Positions 22,383 through 34,427 of a stretch of 64,000 nucleotides of DNA are shown here, piece by piece. How positions within the stretch are numbered: the stretch's first letter is position 1; each line of letters begins with the position of its first letter. The DNA comes from Ochotona curzoniae. Lineage: Eukaryota > Chordata > Mammalia > Lagomorpha > Ochotonidae. The position numbers and the translations under genes were made by a program. The stretch is from positions 7,440,001 to 7,504,000 of the forward strand of contig NW_024465751.1 in the NCBI RefSeq assembly GCF_017591425.1, given 5' to 3'. Below the pieces are notes generated by a model. The model saw nothing but the letters and a program-made list of their open reading frames with translations, was not told where the DNA came from and did no database searches.

Positions 22383-24499
22383 TCCCATTATTTTTATTTC
22401 TGTCATTTAGCTTTTCAGAAAACAATTAATCTTGCAAAAATCAGTATTCATGATAATTCTAAACCCAACAACGTCCAGTTCCATTCCCCTTCTTATGGCT
22501 AAATCCAGCCTAACACACCTCAAGTGGATTCTTGCACAATGTCCTAAGTAACAGCATACTCTTCCATCCCTTCTCCTTTCTGATGCCAAACACCTGGAGA
22601 GCTTTGCTCCATGCATGCTTAAAATTATTTACTAGCACTCCTTGCTTCCATCTCTTTAGCAAAGGCAGAAAATTCTAAATTCAACATATACCCAGGACCA
22701 TTTCTGATCTCATTTGTTCAGTTCTAACTCAACATCTCCAAGCAACTTATTCCCCAATCCTGCCACACTCATCATTTTCAAAATAGTTCATTAACTTTTC
22801 TTCATTGTGACTTATTGCATGTTTTTTTTTCTTGAGCCTGGATTATCTTTCTTTTTTATCTGGATCTGTTGGAGCTGACTCCTCCCTTATGATACAATTG
22901 AAAAGGCATCTAACATTTCCAAACACTCTGTACCTCTTTCTTATTTGAATGGACTTCTTCCTGAGACCTTGAGTAAGTTTCTTTATTTTTCTCAGTGTCT
23001 TCAGCTGTAAGAACAGAAAGTGGTTACAGCCTTGCTCTCATCTGATGACTTCTTCATCTGGGACACCGAGGGACAGCAGGACAGCTTGAGAGAACATTCA
23101 TCTCCTGAATGACTGATCAGAGATTCTCAGTGTGGGGTTCTGCAACAGCAGCCTCACCTGCCTTCCTGTGAGAAATGCAGATTTCCAGGCTGCACATCTC
23201 CCTGACTGAATCAGAAAAGCTAAGCTCAGGGTCCAGCAATCTAACATGCTCCCTGGGAAACACCGAGAACTTCACTCTTCATGATCTGCAGGTACCATTT
23301 GGCTCTCACTGCCTGGAGTTGAAAACAATACTTCCATGCGCTCATTGAAACAGGATGGCTCCAGAACATCGGAGAGGGTAGGAAGAAACGAGGCCAGAAA
23401 CTGGAAGTGAAGAATTGAGGAGACAAGAGGGAAAAAAATCACTATTAAAGGGAAACCAGGCCACGTTCTTGTTGAAAGTTCTTACTTTTTTGTTTTTCAA
23501 GGAGTAAAAAAAAACCCTCACATAGATTATTGCTTCTAGGATTTCTTCATGGCAATATTTTAAATTTCTCTATCCAAATATTAATATAAAACTGAATTAT
23601 CAGAAAAATCTGTTAATGAAGCTGTTTCTCCCTCAGTAACTAAGAAAGTGTTCCTTTGGGGCAAGAATATAAAGAAAAAGTTACTGAACACATAACTCAT
23701 CAAGTGTTTGTCTGAAATCAAACATATGTGGGAAAATAAAATAAGCCACAAAACGGGCTGCATGTAGCACCGTGCAGGAAAGTATCTTTGTAAAGCTGAG
23801 GTTATGTAGCAGAAATTGTTGCCAAGAAAGGACTTATGAAATATTTTTGACAAAGGAAAAGGCATACAAAAACAGAATAAATATTTCTGTACCCAACACC
23901 CCAACTGAAAACCCTGTCTACATTCATCTATAACCACAGTAGTTTCTAAAGGATTCAAAAAAAAAAATCTATGCACTTAAAACGCTGTCTGACTGTGAAA
24001 AATTGAATTAAAAAGCACAGCACAGGGTTTAACACAATAAATGTCTACTCCCTTCTGTTCTTTTCTTCACAAACAGTATAAACAAGCTCCCTGACAGTGG
24101 GATTTCCAGACAGAAGGAAGTGCTTGTGGCTAAGTTTTAGGAGAGTGAAATTGCTACAAATGAATAAAACAATTAGTGCTGTTGAACTCTCCAAATGAAG
24201 CAATGTATTCTTCCAGGAGGCTTATTTTACTCTTTCATAAATAAAGATGTGGTTCTACAAATGCCTGGAAATGCTCCTAAGGATAATTCCACTATTCAAG
24301 TACAGTATTACAGATTTGAAGGATGGAAGATGAATGACATTTAACTCTGCTGAATGTGGACATTCTTGTAAGCATGAGAGAGAAGTATTTCCACATGAGC
24401 CTATGGAAAAATCATGCAAACAAATAAAACCTAAATACTTTTATGAAATCATCCTTGGATTTCTCTGAAACTCCAGTTTGACAAGATAGATAAAATACA
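22383..24499. other. Unannotated AT-rich sequence
   Basis: No clear repeat. A short 'cacaataaatgtctactccc' phrase near 24033 resembles the end of a MIR or L2 but is too short to call. The minus frame at 23581-23976 (131 codons) has no recognisable domain. Confidence 0.45.
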
Positions 24500-24735
24500 T
24501 AAGTGAACATAATATTGGTTGTGTATTGAGCAGCTTAAAGAGGAGAGTCATTGTTCTTAGAACTTTATAGACGCTAAGCTATTTAATCTTCATATTCTGG
24601 GTAGCGGTTGGTGGTTTTGTGACTTTTTCAAGCTGGGAAAAGCAGTAATAAGGGAGGCTAGGTGACATGTTCAAGGCCAGTGTTAGGGAATAGCAGGTGG
24701 GGTGCGAATCATGCACCACTCCAACTATGTTACCA
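24500..24735 (-). mobile_element. MIR element, antisense
   Basis: It follows the reversed MIR order: 'agaactttatagacgctaag' near 24559, 'tatttaatcttcatattctg', and 'aggtgacatgttcaaggcca' near 24660-24679. The end is 'gtggggtgcgaatcatgcac'. Diverged, as expected for this ancient mammalian SINE. Confidence 0.65.
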
Positions 24736-24799
24736 AAGACTAGTGATGTTTAGCTATGCAGGAAGAAGTTGACAACACATTGCTCAGATTGCCCACTCC

Positions 24800-24880
24800 C
24801 TTGCTGTACAGCAGAGGAAACAGGCTAACGTTGAAAAGCAATTCCTCCCAGGTGACAAAGCTAGAATGTAGCATCCATGA
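24800..24880 (-). mobile_element. Second MIR-like fragment, antisense
   Basis: 'tgtacagcagaggaaacagg' near 24805 and 'ccaggtgacaaagctagaat' near 24849 match the reversed MIR core. It could be part of a broken copy together with 24500-24735. Confidence 0.5.
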
Positions 24881-25126
24881 ACATCAGTTCAGTCAATGTC
24901 ATTTCTTCTTTTTTATTCATCCAAAGTAGAATGGATCTCCATTTGCCTTAAAACACATTTGTGAACTCATATCATGATCCCATGAGCTGGCTGCATAATA
25001 AAATCCTATGGGAAGACTTTTCAAAATTAGCAAACCACAGTATTACTTAAGAAAATTTTGTCTGAGCTCAGGCCAGAGATACATATTGCCTTTTATATGT
25101 AAGCAAATGGTCTTCTTTAAGAAAAA

Positions 25127-25444
25127 AAAATATATTATTTTATTTGAAAGTCAGAGTTATAGCAAGAGATGAAGAGAGAGAGAGAGAGAGAGATCTTGCA
25201 TCTGCTGATTCACCCCCCAGATAACAGCATAGCCCAGGCTGGACTGGCAGAAGAAACCAGGAGCCAAGAGTTTCTTTCAGGTCTCCCAAATGGAGGTCTG
25301 AAGCATGCAGGCCATTCTCCACTGCTTTTACCAGACCAATAGCAGGGAGCCGAATGAGACAAGGACCAGTCAGGACATGAAGCAGCATCCAAATGTGATA
25401 TCAACATTGCAAGTAATGGCCTTACTTGCTATGTCTCAATGCTG
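25127..25444 (-). mobile_element. CSINE-type SINE, minus strand, with GA run
   Basis: The reversed A-tail at 25122-25145 is followed by an expanded GA microsatellite (25173-25193). Body landmarks are 'ctgctgattcaccccccaga' near 25202, 'ggtctcccaaatggaggtct' and 'gcagggagccgaatgagac'. The 5' head side ends at the C13 run. Confidence 0.85.
25173..25193. repeat. (GA)n microsatellite inside SINE
   Basis: About ten GA repeats, grown from the SINE's purine-rich 3' linker. Confidence 0.95.
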
Positions 25445-25457
25445 CCCCCCCCCCCCC
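25445..25457. repeat. C13 homopolymer
   Basis: Thirteen consecutive C at the head-side boundary of the minus-strand SINE. Confidence 0.98.
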
Positions 25458-25564
25458 GGAAAACAAAAGAGAAGGGTCTTTTAAAAGTTCATAGAAAATC
25501 ATAGAAAATATATATTGTCAAAACATTATGTTTGGATAGGCAAGTCTTTATACACCATAATAAA

Positions 25565-25880
25565 CTTTTTAAAAAGGCATGTTTATTTTTTGAAAGACCA
25601 GAGACACAGAGAGAGAAGAGACAGAAAACAATTTTTCATTTGAGTTTCTCTTCCCAAATGGTCACAGCTACCACAGCTCGACCAGGTCAAAGCCAGGCGT
25701 CAGGGCATTCTTCCAGGTCTCCATGAGGGTCTCAGAGACTCAAGGATTTGGACCTTCTTTTGCTTCTTTGCCAGGCACATTAACAGGGTTAAAAGGGCAG
25801 CAGCTGGAACATAAACTGTACTCACATGGGATGCTACCACTGCAGGTGGAAGCTTATCTCTCTGCTCAATGCCAGCCCTC
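25565..25880 (-). mobile_element. Old CSINE-type SINE, minus strand
   Basis: It begins with a reversed tail ('tttttaaaaaggcatgttta') and a purine linker. Body: 'cttcccaaatggtcacagct' near 25651, 'tccaggtctccatgagggtc', 'cacatgggatgctaccactg'. It lies only ~110 bp from the previous SINE, in the same orientation. Confidence 0.85.
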
Positions 25881-27284
25881 AAGATAAACTTTAACTCTAT
25901 TCTTCCACAATTTTACGTGTTCTCATACACCATACAATTGTGGAAATGAACATGTACACAGTAGCTCTCCTTATTTCTCTTGAGCCAGATAAACCTGTAT
26001 AAAGTCTGCTCAAATCTAAGTGGCTTGTTTCTCAGCAAATGGCATCACAAGTTGTTCATGCCTGATTCCTGGCATTCATCCTCTTGCATCTACACTCAGT
26101 CCACAGCTGTGAGTCAGACAGAGGTTGATATTTGCTAGATTTTAAAACACACGCATCTGCTGCATGCATCTCAGTGTATGTTCTCATTTGGAAGGCAGTT
26201 TGGAAAAACTGCGTGCGTATATACATGTTCACACACGTACATACATATGCGCGCCGGAGCCTACCCCTGTGTCTGTGCTGCATGTCCCGTTTGAGGACTC
26301 CCGGGGAGCTCCGAGTGCTGTTCGGGAGTGCTGTTCTGAATGACAGAGGCAAGGCTGTACCTCTTTGAGTTTACTTATCTTTCATTTATATTCACCCTCC
26401 TCAAGCTCCTGTCTTTGTAGTCATCGGCAAACACACAGGTAATCTGTATGGGCCTGAAAAGTGTTCTGTGCTCTGGAAAGAACTGACAGAGAAAGGTTCT
26501 TTAAAGCAATAATCTCCACCACTTTCTAGCCAAGCAAGCAATAAATGTCTTTCAAGATTGATTAAACAGTCAAGCCCAACGGAGGCCTCTAATCAGTCAT
26601 GAATGCTGTCTATCTGGATTATACAGGCACGGGGAAAGCTCCGCACGTCACACACAGCCTTACTCCCAGCACTGTGCAGAGAGCTTGCAGACCCTAGGCT
26701 CTGACTGAATACGCCAGGCAGAGCTCATGGCCAAAGGAAGCTTGCAAGTCAGGAAGTCATAGAAGAAATATTTCTTCTTCTCCACCTTCACATAGCAAAT
26801 GCTGCAGCTTGAAATCGGGCTTTCTATTTTACTCGAAAAATAAAAAGATTGCACAACAAGGTTTCGGAGAGGAATAAACACATTATATAAGGAATTGTAC
26901 ATTTTCCTACAGTCATGCTCTCTGATCTAAGACAGCATATACACAAAGTACTATGTGTATGTATTTGCATATAAACAAATGCACACATATGCGAATAGTA
27001 CAAGGGAGACTGGCACACCAAGAAGTAAACATATGTGTCTTTGCTGCACCATATGTGTCTCTGCTTCAAAATAAAAGATGAATTCCCAGTGAAACTTTTC
27101 AATATACCTCTAACGATGATACTAGGTTTTCTACCTCAGCCTCTACTTATCACGCCATGATACATTTAAATGTCAGAAAGTTAAACTTGGAACTTGTACA
27201 AAGGAAATATAGTGTTGTGATAATAAAGGGAAAGGGGCCGGAGTGAAAAACAGGGCAAGGAAGAGAGGAAAGACCAAGGGATAA

Positions 27285-27362
27285 AAATATATATACATCC
27301 ACATATATATATACCTATACATATATATATACCGATATATATACACACAGCTATATATATGT
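27285..27362. repeat. Imperfect AT-rich (TA/CA) simple repeat
   Basis: Blocks of 'atatatata' separated by short C-containing spacers. Confidence 0.9.
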
Positions 27363-27493
27363 AATTACAGGGAAATGTAATATGTATCAAAATCACTGTT
27401 TCTGCACAAAAATAAGATTATCAGTAGGAAATTATAAATTCCCTTTTTCCATCTTAGATCTTCAGAACAGTTGCAAGCTAACAAAACCATTGT

Positions 27494-27499
27494 AGGCAC
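27494..27499. repeat. Possible SINE TSD, left core (6 bp)
   Basis: 'aggcac' recurs at 27832-27837. The T-rich flanks extend the match imperfectly. Confidence 0.5.
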
Positions 27500-27831
27500 T
27501 TTTTTTTAAAGATTTATTTTTATTATTTTTTTTTTATTGGAAAGGCAGATATACAGAGAGGAGAGACAGAGAGGAAGATCTTCCGTCCCATGATTCACTC
27601 CCCAAGTGAGCACAACGGTCGATGCTATGCCGATCTGAAGCCAGGAGCCTCTTCTGGGTCTCCCACGCGGATGCAGGTTCCCAAAGCTTTGGGCCGTCCT
27701 CGACTGCTTTCCCGGGCCACAGGCAGGGAGCTGGAAGGGAAGCGGGGCTGCCGGGATTAGAACCGGCGCCCATATGGGATCCCGGGCGTGCAAGGCGAGG
27801 ACCTTAACCACTGCGCCACCGCGCCAGGCCC
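27500..27831 (-). mobile_element. Young, near-consensus CSINE-type SINE, minus strand
   Basis: This is one of the two best-preserved SINE copies in the window, nearly identical to 48081-48405. On the minus strand the RNA polymerase III promoter is visible: an A-box-like TGGCGCAGTGGTTAAG (complement of 27803-27818) and a B-box-like GGTTCTAATCC (complement of 27754-27764, one change from GGTTCGAATCC). The head retains many CpGs, as expected for a recent insertion. The A-tail is the T-rich 27500-27537 on plus. The overlapping open frames on both strands are SINE shadows. Confidence 0.95.
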
Positions 27832-27837
27832 AGGCAC

Positions 27838-28627
27838 ATTTTTTATAAAAGAAAAATATGAAGTTTGAAATACAAAAGTAAAAGTCATGTCATTTTGTTT
27901 TATTGTGTTTTGTTTTTATATTTCATAACTCAATGTCCTAATCTGTAAATGGAAATGATAATAGGCATTTTGCAAAGTATATCTATGGCATAAATGATTC
28001 AACAGCAAGTTTGGAAAATATTGCATGCAAATCCAGAACTTGGGTATTAGCCTACATACTTCGCTAACATTATCCTGCACCCAGCAATTCTCTATTTATT
28101 ATTCTCTTGCTTTCACTGATATGGTGTTATACGACACAGATGTATTTAAAAACACATAATATAATTCATTGCCATATGAGTTGTTATACACATAGATGCT
28201 GTCATTATGTAGTAGTTGGTATGCTATTTTACACGTGATGAAAGTGTGACTGATTCAAAAAATCTGTAAAAGATCTTTCAGACTTTCATCCAACCTGTCT
28301 CATTGCTAAATAGGCTTATTTTTACTCTTCTAAATACAGTCTCTGAAAGCACACAATACTCCTCCCCTTTTTCACAGGGAATATAGTCCGAGACTCACAG
28401 TAGACGCCTGAGATTGAAGAAGACATCATACTGCTTTTTGAGTCTGTGTGTACATAGCTAAGGTGAAGCATAAATTAGAAGAGGTATGATAGCTGACTAC
28501 AGTAATAACAAAATAGAATAATATAACAACGGTACCATATTAAAATACTTGTAAAAGGTATCTGAACACGATTTCTCTCTCCTTTCCCAGAATTAAATAT
28601 TTTTGGACTGTAGTTGAGCAAAAGAAG
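27838..28627. other. Unannotated AT-rich sequence
   Basis: No repeat or gene recognised. Confidence 0.5.
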
Positions 28628-28638
28628 CTGAAACATTG
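28628..28638. repeat. SINE TSD, left (11 bp)
   Basis: 'ctgaaacattg' recurs exactly at 28924-28934. Confidence 0.85.
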
Positions 28639-28923
28639 AGGCCCAGCATGGGCACCAGTTCTAATCCCAGTGACTCTGCTTCCCTGCTTCCTTGGGGCCT
28701 GGGAAAGTATCTGAGGATGCCACAAAGCCTTGGGACCCTGCACCCCCAAGGGAGACCTGGAAGAAGCTCATAGCTCCTGGCTTCGGATCAACTCAGCACA
28801 GGCCACTGTGGTAACTTAGGAAGTGAATCATTAGATGGAAGATCTTCCTCTCTGTCTCTCCTCCTCTCTGTACATTTGACTTTCCAATGAAAGTAAATAA
28901 ATCTTAAAAAAAGAAAAAAAAAC
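28639..28923 (+). mobile_element. CSINE-type SINE, plus strand, deleted head, 11-bp TSD
   Basis: After 'aggcccagca' the sequence jumps to 'tgggcaccagttctaatccc', so about 45 bp of the tRNA-like head including the A box is missing. The body and tail are standard ('ccttgggaccctgcaccccc', 'gatcttcctctctgtctctc', 'aaataaatctt' plus A-rich). The flanking 11-bp repeat shows it inserted as one unit. Confidence 0.92.
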
Positions 28924-28934
28924 CTGAAACATTG
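28924..28934. repeat. SINE TSD, right (11 bp)
   Basis: Exact copy of 28628-28638. Confidence 0.85.
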
Positions 28935-30004
28935 GAAAGCAAAACCTCACACAAGAGAAGGCGTCTGTATAATGCAATGGCTTTTTGAATACTTACCATA
29001 TTTTTAAGGCATCATTTTACTAAAATTTATAAAATCTTAATCACCTTAAAAATTATTTGTTTGTGATCATCTCCCATCACTACTTTTAATCCTCTGACCT
29101 CCCAAGTGATAAATAATTTACTTTCATCTCGGTAGTTTGGCTTATTATGAATGCTTCCTATTCATGGACCATAGAATATTTGGCCTTTTATTACCATCAT
29201 TTTTCTCTTAGTGTAATATATTCAAGGTTCATGTATGCCCATACCATCTATACCTGAGACATGTTGGAATCATGAAGAGTAACCTAGAGGAAATCACTTA
29301 AGTTATGAGGAAGAGAATGTTTCATAGAAATGGTTTTTTTCTAGAATATGAGAAGGAGATTATTTTTTCACTCTTGTTTTCCAGGAATACACACCTCAGT
29401 TAAAGTTCAACCCTGTGAGCACTTTCCTTTCAAGACAAATGAAGACCACAGGCTGTCTAACAACAAGACAGGCACAAACCTCCTGAGTGAGATCAGTCAG
29501 AATCCCAATAATGGTCTCTACAACATTTTTGTTGATGTCCTTTCTGTAAAATTCATTGACCCATCTGACGATAAGTGGTAGCAAGCTTAATTATATTAAA
29601 ATGTTGATGTGTGGGTGTGTTAAACAAGCATAGAAATTCTAGTGTGGAAGATTAAAGGAAAGCAAATAACTAGTATCTACACTCTGTAAATTTTAACTCT
29701 AGTGGATTCCAAGAAGCTGATGGAAGAAAACCCCTCAGTGCAAGACATCACTGTGAATTTACTAGCTAGCCAGCTGGAGTACATATTTGCATCCCTTAAT
29801 CTATTCCAGGTGGCAAATATTTGGCCCATTTCCCTGCAAAAAAAAAAAAAAAAGGTTGAATTCAACATCAGAATCACATAGCATCTGATTATTATCATAA
29901 TTGAATTTCTTTCCTATGAGAAAGATTCTAGCAAACTCATGAATTAATTTGTTTAAGATTATTTACCTTGTTGGCACAGGCAGAAATATCAGGCTCTAGT
30001 TTTT
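28935..30004. other. Unannotated AT-rich sequence
   Basis: It contains an A15-16 run near 29837-29852. No gene or dispersed repeat recognised. Confidence 0.5.
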
Positions 30005-30016
30005 GTTTTAAATGTG

Positions 30017-30072
<56 letters not shown>

Positions 30073-30305
30073 CCATTTGCCCGTAACAGCCAGGGCCAGA
30101 TCACAGTAAAGCCGGGAACCAGGGCTTCTTCTGTTCTCCCATGTGGATGACAGGTACCCAAGCACTTGGACAATCTTCTGATGTGTTTTCCAGGTCTTTA
30201 TCACGGAACTGGATTAAAGGTGGAGAAGCCAGGACACTAACACACTTAACATCCGATGTGGAGTATCAGCACCATAGGTAGTGGCTTTATCTGCGTCAAC
30301 TCTGG
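30005..30305 (-). mobile_element. Old CSINE-type SINE, minus strand, with long GA run
   Basis: The reversed tail is followed by (GA)n at 30024-30068. Body: 'ccagggccagatcacagtaa', 'ttctcccatgtggatgacag', 'aacatccgatgtggagtat'. The head is eroded near 30290-30305. Confidence 0.8.
30024..30068. repeat. (GA)n microsatellite inside SINE
   Basis: About 22 dinucleotides. It gives artificial Arg/Glu or Leu/Ser frames on the two strands, which are not genes. Confidence 0.97.
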
Positions 30306-33208
30306 TTTTATGACCCTAGAACTATTCAGAGATCTTTTCCAGTGAGATCAAGAGATGACAGGAATACCCAGCAGTCATTAAGACTGAAAGAGGTGATACA
30401 GGATGACATTAGAATGAGAAAGTTCTGCCCTAATAATTATTAGGAGGGAAGATAAAAGTTAAAGGGTATAAGACTGAAAGCCAAAGGTCAATGGAAAATG
30501 AGTTCAATGATTACTAGCAAGCAGATTTCAGAAAGAAAACCTGAATTAGACAGGTTTACTGGTCAACATCTTGAACAGAATTGAACAGAAGTTGCATGTT
30601 CTCAGAAGTCATATGCTTGTTGCAAATATCTAGAGCTATTTTTTTTTCAAAAGTCAGTTTAAATGACCGGATCTTTGAGTATACTTAGGTAAAAGTCCCC
30701 ATTTTGGAGTAGCATTCTAATGCTATGAAATTCTGGATTTCACATAACATTAAAGCTGGAATTTCACTACTTTATTTATTGTTCACTTTTTTTTTTCTTA
30801 CGTGATAAACTCAAGAACAGTTTTTCTCTGACATCAGTTTCCATAGATGAAATATCCTGGTTGGAGGTCACGGAGACCTTAGGAAGAATGGGAAGTACCA
30901 ATTGTTGATGGGATCGAATGCAGCACATGATTGGCTAGCAGTGTTCTGTCATGCCGCCATACAGTAGTGTGTTCCAGAAGCAGGGTCAAAGTCCTTAAGT
31001 GTGTGAGTGTACTGGTAGCCGATTTAGCAGGGGGTAATCCGTGTGTCACTGAGTGCTTGGTTTCCACATAAGGGCTGGTAGGAGCATTTCTGGCCAAATG
31101 CGCACAAGGTTTCTGAAACTTTTGCTAGTTTTTATTAAAGGATATGATTGGTCTTTCTAATCTATATAAAAGAATGTATTGAACAATATGATTTTGTAAT
31201 AAGGAGTACCAAAGTATTAAATTCTTTTATGTGTCTATTAAGAAAATGTGTTATTATTTTATGTGAGAGGATGGCCCAGATCAGAGACATAATCTCAAGA
31301 TGGCATTATTTTAGTGACCATGAGGTGTGTTGATTTAAGATGAAGAAATTTCTTAATTAATCTTGAGAGCTATGTGATAACTAAATCATACCAAAATACC
31401 ATGTAGATTTGAAGCTGGATAAAAGCAATCTGCAATTTCTCAAACCGTAGTTGAGGCTTTGAGTTCAGGTCATGTCCTGCCTTTACACTTTTTATAATAT
31501 TAAGCTGTTGATAAGTGATACATCAATTGACAACATCACCTTTTTAAAGTCTTCACACAAATGGTGATTTGTAGTGCTAGCTGATTTGTCTATTCTGAAA
31601 TGAATAGTTTCATGGGGGGAATTTAGTTTATTATCTAATTGAAATAACCTGCTACCACAAAAGTCCATCTTGAGGATATTAGAGATTGTTTCAAAGGATA
31701 AAACTATTTTTTCTGTAATTCCTCCCCAAATCCCACCAGACAGCTATCAATTAAAGAGCTAAATAAAATGCTTGCCTAGTTAAGGAAACTTTCTTTAGCA
31801 TAACGATCTCTTAGAGAATTTGTCTTTAATTTAGCTCTTTTTAATAACCTTAAGCATTGTAGTTATCTCTCTGGTTGGTGGAGTCAACTAAAAGTCCCCA
31901 CATTTTTTATATTTAGATAGGTCACAGAGAAATCCCTTTTTTTGTAAAGACCCAGGCTATTCTAGAAGTATATATTCTATGGATATACCTGTTTAGTCTA
32001 CAGCATGAGCTAACTGACAAACTGTAATAAATAAAGTGAGTCCTTCCATCTGGACTGGTCGTATTATATTCAAAAGACCACCCTCTTAAATTGCTGATAG
32101 CATGCCTTTCCTAATAATTTCCCAGTTTCAGTCTTAAAGTATAATCTATGAATTTACTTATTGTTGGAGAGGCAGAAGAAAAACAGGATTCAGTGTTGTT
32201 TCAGGGTTAGAGAGTAATGTAAGAGGAAAAAAGTGCTAGGGGATAATAAGCCTACACCAGGCTCAACAGAAGCACCATGTTCAGCAGCCATATCAATTGC
32301 TCTCAGTCATGGAAGATAAATCGTTACAACTAGGTCAAGGTGAAAGCTATAGGAAGAAATAGGTTCTTGATGGCTCATAGAAACCCGAGCTAAAAAGCAC
32401 AGAGTTTGTTTGAGTCACTCACAAGTAAATTGCTTATTTTTCATACTAGAGGATTCCTAGGGAGTCTTTTAGAGATGCATTTTTAGGTCCTTGTAAGGCT
32501 GGTTCACATTTGGGCTCCAGGTGAGTGACTCTTGTATTCAGAAGGTTGTCAATTTATGAAAGGCCATTGCATTCAAGCAAGAATGGGCATACATTGCCTG
32601 CAATATCAGTTCAATCTAGAAATCTTCTCGGGTATCATGTGGAAGGGGCTCATGATAATATTAGATAACCTGCAATGTCTCAGGAAAGAATTTTATTATT
32701 TCCCTCAAGTATGAGAGTTTCTCAAAGAATTTGTGGAGAATGAAAGATTATTTTGGGGGAGAAATGTTTGAAACCTATGCAGAGTGGGGATTTTCTAAAG
32801 TTCATGAAAAATATGTATTAGAAAAATCTATGCATCGATTTCAGAAAATTATAACAAAGTAAGCTTATCTTTAGTTTTCATTTTCCATGTTATTTTGAAA
32901 TACCACATAGATTATATCCAAATGATCTACTGCACTCTAGAAAATGTACAATTTATCTTTTTGAAGTATCATGTTGCTTTTCACCTATGGCTGAGAGCGA
33001 TTCAATGAAATTCACTGAACAAAGTAGGGAACTCTCTACTGCTTGCATCAGCACTGAGTCCTGGATCTATACATAGAGAGGAAATGAGAAAAATCGGAGG
33101 GTACATTAGTAAGTGTCTGATGCATGCCTGCCCAGATGTATTTTCTCTCCTCCAGATGAAAGCCGGACATGTTCCTTGTGCAGAGGCACATTCACAAAAG
33201 GGAGAAAT
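30306..33208. other. Long unannotated AT-rich stretch
   Basis: Nearly 3 kb without any repeat I can recognise. The small frames (30879-31097, 31148-31333, 32532-32714, 33002-33283) have no domain or signal. Confidence 0.5.
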
Positions 33209-33565
33209 GAGGGCTGGTTCTGTGGCCTCACTGGCTAACCCATTACCACCAGCTGCCCATGCGGATTTTAAATAAAGACACAACCAGTATCCCGTGTGGG
33301 AGCTGGGTCAATTCCTAGCTGCTCCACTTCTGATGCAGTCCCCTGCTAATTTACCAGGGAACGGAACAGAGGATGGTTTAAGTCCTTAAGCCCCTGGATC
33401 CTCATAGAAAACCCAAAATAAACAGCAATCTCCTGACTTCTTCTTTGCCAGCCCCAACCGCCCCAGCTGCCCCAGCCACTATGCCCATTTTCTCTCTCTC
33501 TTTCTCCCTCCTTCCACCCCTCCTCTCTTCTCTCTGACTTTCAAATAAATAAAATACACTTTTAA
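33209..33565 (+). mobile_element. Old CSINE-type SINE, plus strand
   Basis: The head 'agggctggttctgtggcctc' is at 33209-33228. The body has 'cagtatcccgtgtgggagct' and the signature 'cagtcccctgctaatttacc' at 33337-33356. A long pyrimidine-rich linker (33490-33535) and the 'tcaaataaataaaatacact' tail follow. The linker is expanded compared with the young copies. Confidence 0.85.
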
Positions 33566-33577
33566 AAACAAGGGGAA

Positions 33578-33905
33578 TAAGCCCAGCGCGGTGGCCTAGC
33601 AGCTAAAGTCCTCTCCTTGAATGTACCAGGATCCCATATGGGCACTGGTTCTAACCCCAGCAGCCCTGCTTCCCATCCAGCTCCCTGCTTGTGGCCTGGG
33701 AAAGCAGTCGAGGACGGCCCAAAGCCTTGGGACCCTGTACCCGCCTGAGAGACCTGGAAGAGCTCCTGGCTCCTGGCTTCAGATCAGTGCAGCACCGGCC
33801 GTTGTGGTCACTTGAGGGGTGAATCATCAGACAGAAGATCTTTGTCTCTCCTCCACTGTATATATCTGACTTTGCAATAAAAATAAATAAATCTTCAAAA
33901 ACAAT
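33578..33905 (+). mobile_element. Relatively young CSINE-type SINE, plus strand
   Basis: Well-preserved copy. A-box-like 'gtggcctagcagctaaagtc' is at 33591-33610, 'ggatcccatatgggcactgg' at 33630-33649 and B-box-like GGTTCTAACCC at 33648-33658. The body is 'ggcctgggaaagcagtcgag' and the tail 'aataaaaataaataaatctt'. It lies 12 bp after the older SINE. A weak imperfect duplication ('aggggaat'/'agggaaca') may flank it. Confidence 0.93.
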
Positions 33906-34427
33906 TTAAAAATCAAAGGGAACAAGGATCCAGTTCAATGAACAAGATATATTTGACATAATCAGTGATCTGATGGCATTTGAGCTAGGACTAGCACTCC
34001 TTAATCAGTGTGGTGGGCATTTACAATGGACTTATATGGACTTCATGCTTTGTGATTTTTGTTGTAACAAAACATAGCCAAACACAAAAGAGTAACAAAT
34101 ATGATAGCAGAAAAGGGTAAAAAGGACAGCTTGGTGTTCTACCAAGGCTCCAAAACAAGTGGGAATCAATCGAAAAACCAGGCACCTAAGTCAGAACAAG
34201 TAGCCAAGGAAGTCACATAAAGAGAGCCAAGTCTGGGCAGACTTCAGGAACATCAGTGAGCAGACCAATGGTTCTTCAATACCTGGCTGAAGGCTGGGGT
34301 CCGAGATGATTGTAGAGCACAGTGTATTTGGGGCAATCTACAAAAAATGTGGAAGTAAATAAATATCACTTAAAGGAGACAAACAAATGCTACTTATCCA
34401 TATGTTGCAAAAGAAAACATCACTGGA
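33906..34427. other. Unannotated sequence between SINEs
   Basis: Nothing recognised. Confidence 0.45.

Larger units (their letters stand above)
25881..27499. other. Unannotated sequence with a GC-richer patch
   Basis: No element recognised. A patch at 26230-26345 has several CpGs in otherwise CpG-poor DNA. An imperfect AT/AC repeat lies at 27285-27362. The frames are short and overlap on both strands. Confidence 0.5.

Noticed and set aside
27750..27831. tRNA gene on the minus strand
   Set aside because: The A and B boxes belong to the tRNA-like head of a SINE. The sequence does not fold into a complete cloverleaf with an anticodon arm and acceptor end, and the SINE body follows.
29968..30204. 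Arg/Glu-repeat and Ser/Leu-repeat frames on opposite strands
   Set aside because: Both are translations of a GA microsatellite inside a SINE.
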